A stretch of DNA of 64,000 nt. Origin: Akanthomyces muscarius (taxonomy: Eukaryota; Ascomycota; Sordariomycetes; Hypocreales; Cordycipitaceae). The position numbers were made by a program, and so were the translations under genes. Shown here piece by piece: positions 35,126-45,131 of this stretch. The notes below the pieces were generated by a model. That model saw nothing but the letters and a program-made list of their open reading frames with translations, had not been told where the DNA came from and made no database searches. Location of the stretch: positions 1,364,001-1,428,000 of the forward strand of contig NW_026611618.1 in the NCBI RefSeq assembly GCF_028009165.1, written 5' to 3'. Positions within the stretch are counted from its first letter, which is position 1. Each line of letters starts with the position of its first letter.

Positions 35126-35678
35126 ACAAAGGGAAAAGGTGTAGAGGTACTGCGGTGCAGGCTGAACACATGAGAATTCAGCTCTGTGTCTCGACTTACA
35201 CACACATACACACACAGCGCAACACACACACACACACACACACACACACTCGCGCTACATCGAAAGGACATGAACCTTTGGTCGTATACCCTGTCAACGA
35301 TGATATGTGGTGGGTGTTTTTTTATAACAATTGTTGGATAGTACAAGAAGTCCTTTTCTTTCATTCATTTCCTTACTGGTTGGTTAGAGGTAGCATTTTG
35401 GTTGGTTTTTTACTTGAAATGGGGGTCGGGCCACACTGGCTCAGCAGCAAGGACGTTGGCAGAAGGACTCCAGAAAAAGATCGTGTCAAACACGGCAATG
35501 CCCATATTGTCATATCTTTGTTATATCTTGTCGAGTTTCTTGGATGTTGAAGACGAAATGAAAATAAAAATTTCTTTAAAAATTTCAAACTAAAGAAGAC
35601 AGTTCCGGGTACTTCTAAAATGCGAATGATTTTCGTTCCATCTAACTAGCTTAATGCACGTCATCATCCTTGCGTGTC
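35126..35678. other. 3' region shared by succinate/fumarate carrier and twinfilin genes
   Basis: Convergent 3' ends. It contains the CA microsatellite at 35198-35249 and an AATAAAA-type word near 35563. No gene seen. Confidence 0.55.
35198..35249. repeat. Interrupted (CA)n microsatellite
   Basis: Two CA-repeat segments separated by a short GCGCAA interruption lie about 80 bp after the carrier stop codon, in the 3' untranslated region. Confidence 0.9.
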
Positions 35679-36804
35679 TCACCGGCCGGGTCGCTTCGGT
35701 CGGCTGAACCCTTGCCGAGCTGCTGGCTTGGGGTGCAGGTCTTCCAAGACGAGCTGCTCCGTGACCTCGCCCGTCTCCTCCACCTCAAACCTCTTGTCAA
35801 TCGTGAGACCGGCCTCCTGCTCGGCAACCGTCAACACCGCCCGCTTCATCAGGGGATACATCATGCGGTTCTTTATCGACTTGGCGCCCGCAGACGCTGG
35901 GCAGGTGTAAAAGAAGAGCAGGGGGCTCTGCTCCTCTCCGTTGTGGGCATGTTTGTAGCGGTAAAAGGTGAAGCGCGGCTCCGTGCTGGAAATCGCTTGC
36001 GAAAGGTCGGCAATCGTGCTAGGGCTGGGCGATTCGGGGACAAGCTCGACGGCCTCGGTGGCTGGATTGATTTTCTGCTTCAGTTAGCTCGATACTCTTC
36101 CCTATTGCTTACTCCTGTCTTCTCCTCCAGTTCAAACATTCATGTTTCCACCAACACTTACCAGCATAGTGACAGCTCGGGCGCCCTGCATGTCCTTGAG
36201 GGCTGCAATGGCCTCCGCAGACACCGGCATTGCGAGACTCTTGCTCAAGTGGATTTCCCGGGTTCCAGTACCCGCACCAGCCTCCTGCTCCGCGCGCTTC
36301 ACCTCGCCCAGCGTCCGCTCCTCCTCCGTCAGCGGCGCCTCGAGCTGTGCATGGGCGTCGGCCTTCTTGAAGCCAGCCTCCGTAAACTCGTCTGGCGTCG
36401 TGAAGAAGAGACTCTCGCGAAAGTGCTCGAGCCCCAGCTCACGAGTCAGCGTCAGACGGGTAGACGCAAACAGCATCTTCTGCCGCACTGGGGCGGCATC
36501 GGGTACGTAGGAGATTGCCGCGAGTTTCGGCGCCGCGTCGTATCGTCGGACAATGGCGTACAGTGCTACGTTGGGCTTGATGTGCGACTGCAGCGATTTC
36601 AGATCGCCCGCAAACGAGGATGTCGAGGCCACGCTGGCAACAGGCACCAGCGACTCCTGTTCGATGCCGACCAGCAGAGCAAATGTCGATGATGACGATA
36701 GCAGCGAGCCAAACTGCTGGTGCAGCTCTTGCGAAGCTGTATCATGTTAGGTGGCAGTCTTCACCACAAATTCCAGTGCACATACCAGCAATCCCAGACT
36801 GCAT
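35679..36804 (-). CDS. TWF1: Twinfilin (two ADF-H domains)
   Basis: Exons 36804-36786 (19 nt), 36736-36162 and 36074-35679, 329 residues, the usual twinfilin length. The protein starts MQSGIAASQELHQQFGSLLS. ADF-H domain 1 covers roughly residues 5-140 (YAIVRRYDAAPKLAAISYVPDAAPV, then RQKMLFASTR). A linker with GTREIHLSKS follows and ADF-H domain 2 covers about 180-310 (RFTFYRYKH, then SIKNRMMYPLMKRA). The C-terminal tail is basic (RQGFSRPKRPGR), as in twinfilins that bind capping protein. It binds ADP-actin monomers and filament ends, controlling actin turnover in cortical patches. The very short first exon, coding six residues and one base, was found from the second exon's phase. Confidence 0.92.
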
Positions 36805-37300
36805 CTCGCGAATCCCAATAGCCTGGTTCGCTTTGTGTACCGCGATAGCGCAGTTGTTGTTCTTGTCAGCTTGGCACCCAAGTCAACAAAGCCACCAGAG
36901 GTATGTGGCGGGGTTCCGCCATCACCGTCACCGTTGCCCCGCTCCAGAGCTTCTGCCCGACAGTACCCTAGACTCTTAATCTTCAGCCAGACACACGTGT
37001 AGAGGTGTACAGAAACGCAGAAGCGAGGTAAAAAGGGTTCTTGGAAAAACTTGAGCGAAAAGTAGACCTTTGTATTAAACACATGATTTGACATGTGCGT
37101 GGCATCTATGATCCTGCTATAAGTACAATCAAGTAACTAAGAATCTGTGTAAAATATTCCCTCCACCGTTACAACCACCATGAGTAATTGCGAATGATTT
37201 GCGTCTTGAGCTAATTCCTGCCAAAAAAATGCGACCTAAAACAAACGAATGGAAATATGACATAGCTAAACTCGGCCCCAACAAAGTATAACCCGAACTA
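36805..37300. other. Intergenic: promoter of twinfilin, 3' end of WSC-like gene
   Basis: 496 bp between two minus-strand genes. No further gene is seen. Confidence 0.5.
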
Positions 37301-38183
37301 TCACATCATCATAACCGCAATAAGGGCAAGCCCGCCAAGTGAGGATAAAGAAGGCAGGCAAATAGGAGCAGAGTCGGACCCTGGCACCTGAGAAGGGACT
37401 GGTGAATCGTGAGGCTTGTTGCTGGGTGCTGCTTTGGTTGCCATAGTAGACTCGTATTGTGGAATGGCGGGCGCCGAGCTTGAAGATCCAGACGAAGTAG
37501 CTTGGACAGCGTCTGCGGTGGAAGTCTCGTATGACTGGGGCTCTGGCGCCTGTCCGTCGGCAGTCTGGTACTGTGACGGCTGGGCTGGTGGGCAAGGCTC
37601 AGAAGTCTGGGTAGCAGCAGACTGTGAAACGGGCAAGGCAGTGGATTGACTCTGTGGCTCAGGTGCTGGTCCAGCAGGGGTCACAAGCTGCGAGCTGATC
37701 GGGGCAGCCGATGAAAGTGATGCGGATGCATCCGTGGTTGCTGGATTGGAAGCAGCGGTATACTGCTCAAGAGGGGGTTCCTTTCCGTAGACATTTGCGG
37801 TGCCAGGGTTCTCTTCTGGGCACGAGCTACCGCAGCAGCCAAGAATCGGGTTGTTCTGGCATGCGTGGTCACACTTGCTTTCGTCCTGAGGAGTGATGGC
37901 AGTTGAATCGTTCCCGCAGCGGCATTCCCTGAACATGTTAGATGAGAGCGATACATAAGATAGAGAGAACATACTCATTCAAAAGAGCAGCAAACTGGAA
38001 ACCCTCGCATGCTTTCTGGCAAGCCTCCGGGGTGACACAACCATCGGGAAAGACAATGGGATCTCCAAAGCAGGAAAGATCAATGGAAGAGCAACCGATG
38101 TATTGAGATCCAGGAATACTGTGAGGGCTCTGAGCAAATGCCCCGAGGACCCAAGAAATGACAAGAATGGCGATAGCGGCCAT
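37301..38183 (-). CDS. Secreted Cys-rich, WSC-like protein with GPI-type C-terminus
   Basis: Exons 38183-37975 and 37928-37301, 278 residues. A signal peptide (MAAIAILVISWVLGAFA) leads into a Cys-rich domain of about 85 residues with GSQYIGCSSIDLSCFG, CVTPEACQKACEGF, ECRCGN and CDHACQNNPILGCCG. This resembles the WSC carbohydrate-binding module. A Pro/Ser/Thr/Gln-rich region (about 110-255), likely O-mannosylated, follows. The end is a hydrophobic run (SLGGLALIAVMMM) without a cytosolic tail, which suits a GPI-anchor signal rather than a transmembrane sensor. The protein is thus a likely cell-wall or plasma-membrane surface protein that may bind glucan or act as a wall-stress sensor relative. 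No enzymatic role is expected. Confidence 0.75.
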
Positions 38184-39036
38184 AGTGAACGAATGAAGGA
38201 AGCGGCAGTAGGAGTGATTAATGGACCAAAAGGCTGGGAGCACAACGAACTTGTCCCGGATGAGATCTAGAATCAGGATTAAGGATCACTGAAGGTGTAG
38301 GAAAGAAGAAGAAAATGAGCCCGCGGGGCAGCGGAAAACGTTTACATGCCCGCAGAACGGGCACTTGCCCTGCCAGCTGGCAGCCGAACGAACGGCCAAC
38401 CGAGCAGCTGGCAAGCTGTTCCTGCCAACGAACAACACTACGGCTGCTCATCCGAGACCGGATTTGGCAAGCAATACTGAAATGCGCTGGTGCAAAGGAA
38501 ATTAATTCGATTATTTCCCCTTTTCGTGGGGTTTTTCATCGTCCTCGACTTACACGCAGGTAGTAGTCAAGGATGCATGCGCGATGCATACAAACGCAGC
38601 CCGTCCAGCCGTCTCTGGCTCCTAGTGCGTGCATAGAGCAAACGTCACAAGGCCCCAGAAATCAGACGCAGTATCTTAGTTGAATGATGCCCGTAACTAC
38701 GATTGCAGACATTTTTTTCTTGCAATCCGCCATGTCGTAGCACGATACTGACTGTAATTGACAACACAAACGATACACCCGTGCACGGGTACGTACATGT
38801 TGTACTTTGCCCCACATCAACCAAAAGAGGTAATCGTCAAACAGGACTAGCGGCCAAGCCATCGCCTGTTGACTCACGTGATACCACACATCTTATAGCG
38901 AAAAAAAGCTGTGGCCCACAAATTGATCAGGGCAAGCGAGCCCCAATTTACAGACCACGACCAATTGCGCAAAACTTCTGCCCAGGATTTGTCCCGACTC
39001 CCATCATCGCATTTCGTTGAGCATCAAACCGTCAAG
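38184..39036. other. Divergent promoter region of WSC-like gene (-) and eS7 (+)
   Basis: 853 bp between divergent genes, no supported gene inside. An inverted-repeat-like stretch of CAGCTGGCA words lies around 38370-38420. Confidence 0.5.
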
Positions 39037-39986
39037 ATGAGCGCCCAGGCCCAGAACAAGATCGCCCCCAACAGCCCCTCGAGGCAGAACCCCTCTGAGC
39101 TCGAGCAGCAGATTGCTCAGGCTCTTTACGACCTCGAGAGCAACACTGCCGACCTCAAGGCTGCCCTCCGCCCTCTGCAGATCGTCTCTGCCCGTGAGGT
39201 GAGATATACTTGAAAAGCAATGCTTAGACCGAACCACACAGACTTTTCGAAATCCTGTTCCAAAATGCGAAACGAAACGATGGTAGCGACGAGCGCATTC
39301 CGCGAGCGAAACTCAAATACTTGATTTTTCCGTGACCGGAAATTATTGGTCATGGATTTCGTAAATGGGACTTCGCACGGCGCCAACCAGCAGTCGATTG
39401 ACTTCGCGGAACAGGACGGGAAGCGGTCCAAGGCATCATGTCCTGGAGCTCGCATGCTGACTTGTGGTCTTCTTTTAGATCGAGGTCGGCCACGGCAAGA
39501 AGGCTGTTGTCATCTTTGTCCCCGTCCCTTCCCTGCAGGGATTCCACCGCGTCCAGCAGCGGTATGTCTTTGAACCCCCCAAGTCCATGACGACTAGCAG
39601 CCATTCTAATTGTCACCTCCAGTCTGACCCGCGAGCTCGAGAAGAAGTTCTCTGACCGCCACGTCCTGATCCTCGCTTCGCGCCGCATTCTCCCCCGCCC
39701 CAAGCGCACTGCCCGGTCTCGCAACAACCAGAAGCAGAAGCGTCCCCGTTCCCGCACTCTGACCGCTGTCCACGACGCCATCCTGTCCGATCTCTGCTAC
39801 CCCGTTGAGATTGTTGGCAAGCGTGTCCGCACCAAGGAGGACGGCAGCAAGCTCCTCAAGGTCATCCTTGACGAGAAGGAGCGCGCTGGCGTCGACTACC
39901 GCGTCGACACCTACGCCGAGGTCTACCGCCGCCTCACTGGCCGCAACGTCACCTTCGAGTTCCCCCAGCCTGCTGCTGAGTTCTAA
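39037..39986 (+). CDS. RPS7: 40S ribosomal protein eS7 (Rps7)
   Basis: Exons 39037-39198, 39479-39561 and 39623-39986, 202 residues. The start codon is in an AAGATGA context. Conserved blocks are [64 protein letters not shown] and the C-terminal [16 protein letters not shown]. eS7 is a component of the small subunit and contributes to 18S rRNA processing. The first intron (39199-39478) is 280 bp, long for this window, a common trait of fungal ribosomal protein genes. Codon use is strongly biased to C-ending codons as expected for high expression. A poly(A) signal AATAAA follows at 40004. Confidence 0.97.
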
Positions 39987-40003
39987 GCAGCTGGTCTCGA
40001 ACA

Positions 40004-40009
40004 AATAAA
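40004..40009 (+). terminator. Poly(A) signal AATAAA of eS7 gene
   Basis: AATAAA lies 18 bp past the stop codon at 39984-39986, inside an A-rich context. This is close to the stop, but fungal 3' untranslated regions are often short. Confidence 0.4.
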
Positions 40010-40211
40010 AATCTAAAATGAGACGGGGATGATTACGGTTTTGGCTGGATTGTGCCATTTAGCATTGATGGTTGGTCAGAGGGCTTGGCGTCTTGCGAAA
40101 AAGTAGCTGTCATAATGATATATGCTGCATGATTTTTTACCGTTCAATCGATCCTGTCCTCTCACCATCATTGTGACTATTGGGTATCTAGAAATGTAAC
40201 ATGTCTCTTCA

Positions 40212-41916
40212 TTACTCCTGTGCAATTTTCCCCACTCCAAGGACACACCAGTAGGCTAGTTCTCGCTTCTCCCGCGCATCTCGATCCTTGCCCAGCGGCG
40301 TGCCCATGTCGTTTTGCACATCAGATTCCCACTCCATCCTTATAAACATGGGAATCTCCAAAATATCCTCCCCATCCTTGAGTGGCAATTTGCTGGGGTC
40401 GCTGACCAGAGAGGCTGGGACGACTTCGAGGATGATACTTACCCAGTTGCGGCCTCTTTCCCAAATTTTGCCCACCTCGACTTGATTGGAGCCGTCATTG
40501 CGATCTCTGCCGTCATCTTTCAGGGCATCATCCCACATGTCAGTGTTGGCATCAATTTCAAACTGTGGGCAGAGCACGGTGACTATGCTTGAGAATCTGC
40601 CAGGTGTGACATTTGGAGTCGCCAATGAGACCTTGATGTTCTCGAATAGCGGGTTTTTGAAAGTGAGGATATATTGACAGGGGCGCAGCGGCTTCAACAG
40701 ACCCTCTTCTGACAACCCAGGACGATGAGTGACTGGAATGGGGTTGGCTGTTGGCTGCAGCGGCCGTATCGTGATGGTCGGAATATATGATCTCGCGACG
40801 AGTCGAATTTTGAACCTTGTAGAGGTGACTTTGTTTTCTGGTTTCGAGAGAATATGCCTGCACGCAGGACATCGCTTTGAGCGCTTGGTACGAAGTAGAT
40901 ATGGAATCGGCCGCAGTTCGTCTTGGAATCGGATGCCTTCCAGCTGATTCTCCTTCTGCTCAGTTGCAACAGTGGAGTCCCAGCCTCCTGTAGTGAGTTT
41001 TTTGACAGAGGAAGACTCATTGAGATGAGCTAGCTTGAGCCCTTCATCGGTGTTCAAAGCTTCTCGCATGACGTATGGTACACCCTGCTGCGACTTTTGC
41101 CCTCCGCGACCAGTGTACAGCGACATGATCCGTGATAAGGCGGCAGGCGAAGAGAAGCCGGCATCATGTGTCGCTGGCCCCCCTAACGTGGACCCTACAT
41201 CTGCCAACTGCGATTGGTAGAATGACTTCAAGTTTGCAAATTGCAAGTCAGCGTCGACAAGGTCGTCGGGAAGCGGGGTATCGTCATGTGTTTCTTTGCG
41301 CCGCTCTTTCACTTCCTTGGCGGTTATTTTTGCCTCGCCACCGTTATTTACTCGTGATAATTGAGAGTGTATACCGCTGTGACGGTCGAATTCGATACCA
41401 ATTTCGCGGGAGGACCAGTGACAGTATTGGCAGATTAGTGCAAACGGGCCGGTGCTGGTGCTCGATGCGCCGTCGGGGCCGAGTAGCTTTGTCTCAGCAG
41501 CGTTTGGAACGGCAACGACTTGAACAGGACCAACACAGTTTGGACACTGATAACAGCTTCGAGTGCACCTATCAGCCGGTGGTCAGTATCGCGAGAGCCT
41601 GTACAATGGTGGCTGACATGTACCTGTTGCCTTCACTTCGGAGATTGCTACTAGGAACTTCGAACAGGCAGTTCGGGCAGAAGTACGTGACCGTCTCCTC
41701 CGTCACACAACGCGGACATCTTATTTGCTGACAGTCTTCGCAATAAAGCAGGTATTCGAGGGGATACAAGCTATAGCTTGATCGAAGAGCTCGCGGATCG
41801 AATGTGCGGTCGTCGTCCTCGGGAATAGTGGCGGTCGGCGAGCCTCTGCCGGCATCGGCCGGAGGCTGATCGGAACAGGAGCACTGGATATACGTATACG
41901 GGGTGGTCGTCGCCAT
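40212..41916 (-). CDS. Dynactin subunit p62 (DCTN4 / Neurospora ro-2 type)
   Basis: Exons 41916-41624 and 41568-40212, 549 residues from MATTTPYTYIQ. An in-frame Met at 41931 would add five residues. The N-terminal half has several CxxC pairs (CSCSD, CEDCQQIRCPRC, YFCPNCLF, CTRSCYQCPNC, CQYCHW). These are the zinc-binding fingers of p62. The later part has MSLYTGRGG, RPIPYLLRTKRSKRCPACRHIL, KPLRPCQYILTFKNPLFENIKV and a C-terminal beta-rich region. p62 sits at the pointed end of the dynactin Arp1 filament and helps link dynein to cargo and nuclei. In Neurospora its loss causes ropy hyphae. Gene context is not informative. The intron is 55 bp with standard signals. Confidence 0.92.
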
Positions 41917-44900
41917 TCTAAAGCCCATGCGGATTGAGGGCACCATTAATCAAGCTTCAATCTACGCGGACCATGCAGCTCGCGACCAAGGAGACGTGAT
42001 TTGAGGTCAGCCCCACCTCGGTGAGCTTCGGTGAGCTCGGGAAGCTTTCGGTCAGGTGACGAAAGGGCGGTTACCAGGTCTCCTGCACGTTTATTTCCTG
42101 AGCATCCTCAGATCCAACAATTTAATTGTACCGGGGTATGTGATTACCGCAGCTCCTTTTCGATGCCATTGGGATTTCTGTCAAGGACCGACCCTTGGCC
42201 AGTGTTACGGCATACGATGGGGCTCAATCCGTCAGCCAGGCATGCGAGCCATTCTTGAGCGGCAAGGGCCGCATTCTTCACCCGTCAGCCCAATCTCGCA
42301 CATCCTCAGCCAGCATCAACTGCTACTGCAGTATCAAAACGGAGCTTCTCTTCAATTTTCAGGGCTTTTTTGGCTCGATTGCAATGCTGACCTTCTTCAC
42401 GGCCAAGAACAAGCGGTGAGCTGGGAGAACATGTGTGTCAGTACACACAAGTTCTACGCGTGGTACGAGCGTGCGAAGAAGCAAATTCTGACACCATTGA
42501 ATCACGGTCGATATTGAAACTGGTTTGAGCGTTCCGAGATTTTCACAACACCCGCTGCAAACACACGGAGAGTTTGGGCATCGGGCATCGATTTTTTCTC
42601 ATGCTAGCCCCCGTGGGATACGATGTCAAACATGCTTCGCTGGGCGATTTGGAGAAGCTTCATTCTCTTTCGGTGACAACGAATTCGTGTTTCACCTCAT
42701 TCCTACCGTCTGTTGGGGCACGGAAGGCAAGTCCACGCGCGATCAAAGTAGATGTCAGGGCCTCGAATACAGCCCAAAGCGCCGTACAAATCCACACCTG
42801 ACGCAGCCAAAGGATGATTCTGCTGCTGTTATGTCCAATACCCGTATACCGTACCAAGTCGACCAGTTGCAACCTTAGCAAATGAGATATATGGACGCAA
42901 AGTAATCCGCCCCAGAGCAAATGAAAATAACCATCGTATGCACATGTTTTCAATCCGAGGGCAACTAGGCCATTCGAGGCTGGCGCTGCCCAAGCAACGT
43001 TTTAGCACTGGTACACGAAAGAGAGGGACGTGTAAGCATCACGATCCGAAATACGAGGCCTCTGTTCAGACGCCAACGGCCTTCAGCACGAGCCAGGGCA
43101 GAAGACAGGAGACACGACATGCGACAACTAGCTCTGCCTCTGCAGGACAAAAGAAATCAATCTCACTTTACGCTTTTTGCTGTCGAATTCGGCCTGGCAT
43201 CAGCCAACCGTCCTAAGATAGGGTCACTCAAACCCGTCTTGAGCCTAGCGGAAGCATCAGCATCACACATACCGCTGAACATGGAGCTGCAGTTACTAAA
43301 GATAGTGCCGCTGCAGGACGCAGATGCCAGGCATACATGAGAGACATTCGCACAAGCAGCAATTGCCCGGATAACAGCACAACAGAGGGGTGCAGTCGTG
43401 CACTACAGCTATTCACTGGAAGCGCTATTGGTTGTCGAAGCAGAGCTACCATGATGCGTTAACCGTGCCGCTCTCTATCCAAATCAATGTCACAGCTAGT
43501 AAAGGTCGAAGCAGAGTCCTGAAAATATCAATGGCTAATCATGACTACGACAGTTCAACGCAGAGGGCCGCGGCCGCAGTTTCATCCTTTGGCTGCGTGG
43601 TTCGGCGGCTGCTAGCTGACTTTCCAGAGCCAGGCAGGCGGCGACAGGGAGGGACTCGCCCAATCACCACAACGTGCACGGCGGCGTCCGGATGGTGGAG
43701 GACAACGTGCTGCGAAACAGACTAGTGTACGGTCCAGTACGGAGTACCGGGCTACGTGCCACCTGGACCCGCCCATCGTTATTACCACCAAATCTTAGAT
43801 TGCTTGTCATTCGTCATACTTCGTAGGTATTTCTGAGAATGCCATGCCCGCCCTTGTCAGGGCAACTGAGGTCAGCGTCGACTGACCGAGCGCTAGGAGT
43901 TTTGACCTTCCTCCTGCCATCAGAGGAGGCTGGAAATAACCCTTAGCTTCTCTGTCACGACGACTGATCTACATTAGCCAATTGGCCCAGGGCGGCCAAA
44001 ATTAGCCGAGCTCATGCAGTGACGAGTGAAAGAATCCTACCCAGCTGAAGGCCAGGGAGCTAGCCAGCCACACTGGGGTTGAGGCGAGAGGATGCACCCG
44101 CAACACCCGCCAGCTACGGAGACTGGGGTGGAGGGCCAAAGCACTTGGCCTTCATTTTAGTCGAAGTACGCAACAAAACTCAAATGCGAGGTCCCCAATA
44201 CAGACGGGTGCTGAGCGTATTGGGCATTCGCGACCGAGACATGGCTAAAGGCTTCTGCAGCGGTGAGTCGCAAAGTGCGTGTCAAAATTGCCCGATTCGA
44301 GCATAGTCAACGCCGGGCGCTGTGCCAACACAGCACTGCGTTTCTTGACGCACATCTTTCGTCATGGCCAGAGCAGGGATAAACCACCGTCTGGTAACGT
44401 TAGTGAGCGCTAAGACATGGCCCGATGGACCCATTGGAAACTGGACCTGGCTAGTCCTTTTCCAAGCGTTGCCAGCGAGTTGGGCTCCATACTACCACGG
44501 TTGCATGGGTTGCCGGCACTATCGGTCAACAGCTAATATCCCCAAGCTGCAGGCTGGAACCTGCAGCTGGAGGGGGAGCCGATCGAGCTTCTGCTTGTTG
44601 GGGCCATATTAAGTGCTGGGCCCCTGGCAGTAGTTATCTGTCGCGGCATTCCTCTTATCTTATGAACTCTCAAGCAGCTTTGCTCTCTCCTTTGCTGGCC
44701 AAGACTTTGGTTCATTTGGCGGGTAGTCGCTGGCGATGAGGCATACCAATTGAAGCTGTATCGGCGACTGTGCCAAGGCCAACTTTTGAACGCTCAAGAG
44801 CTGCTCTGGGGCCTTGTCCTTGTGGGAAACACCACAGAGAGCTATCATTGTACAGCAGCGCGACTGTACCAAAAAGAAAACGAATTCTCGGGTGGCTGCC

Positions 44901-45131
44901 TATATGACGACAGCGGAACGACAAGCTTGTGTCGGGTGAATTGACCACAGCGTACACCTAGGCTGTGTTACGAACTGTGCGGCTGCTGCTGCCACCAACG
45001 CTTCCGGCCTTTATTCGATTTTTTCGCACCAGTTATTCTGGACAGGGGATCTGGAATCTCTGTTCTTCGACTTCTTTTCTCGCACCAATTTCTACCGGAA
45101 GAGGCCTCAGACTGCTTGCTGCTCGCTAATC
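41917..45131. other. 3.2-kb gene-poor region between p62 and DUF8004-like genes
   Basis: No conserved coding sequence. Frames at 42056-42517, 42525-42878 and 43390-43725 lack motifs and splice support. Both flanking genes are transcribed away from it, so it holds two promoters. From about 45000 to 45131 it is pyrimidine-rich, consistent with the leader of the next gene. Confidence 0.45.

Noticed and set aside
39199..39478. C/D-box snoRNA in the first intron of eS7
   Set aside because: A CTGA (D box-like) word occurs near the end, but no RTGATGA C box with a terminal stem is visible.
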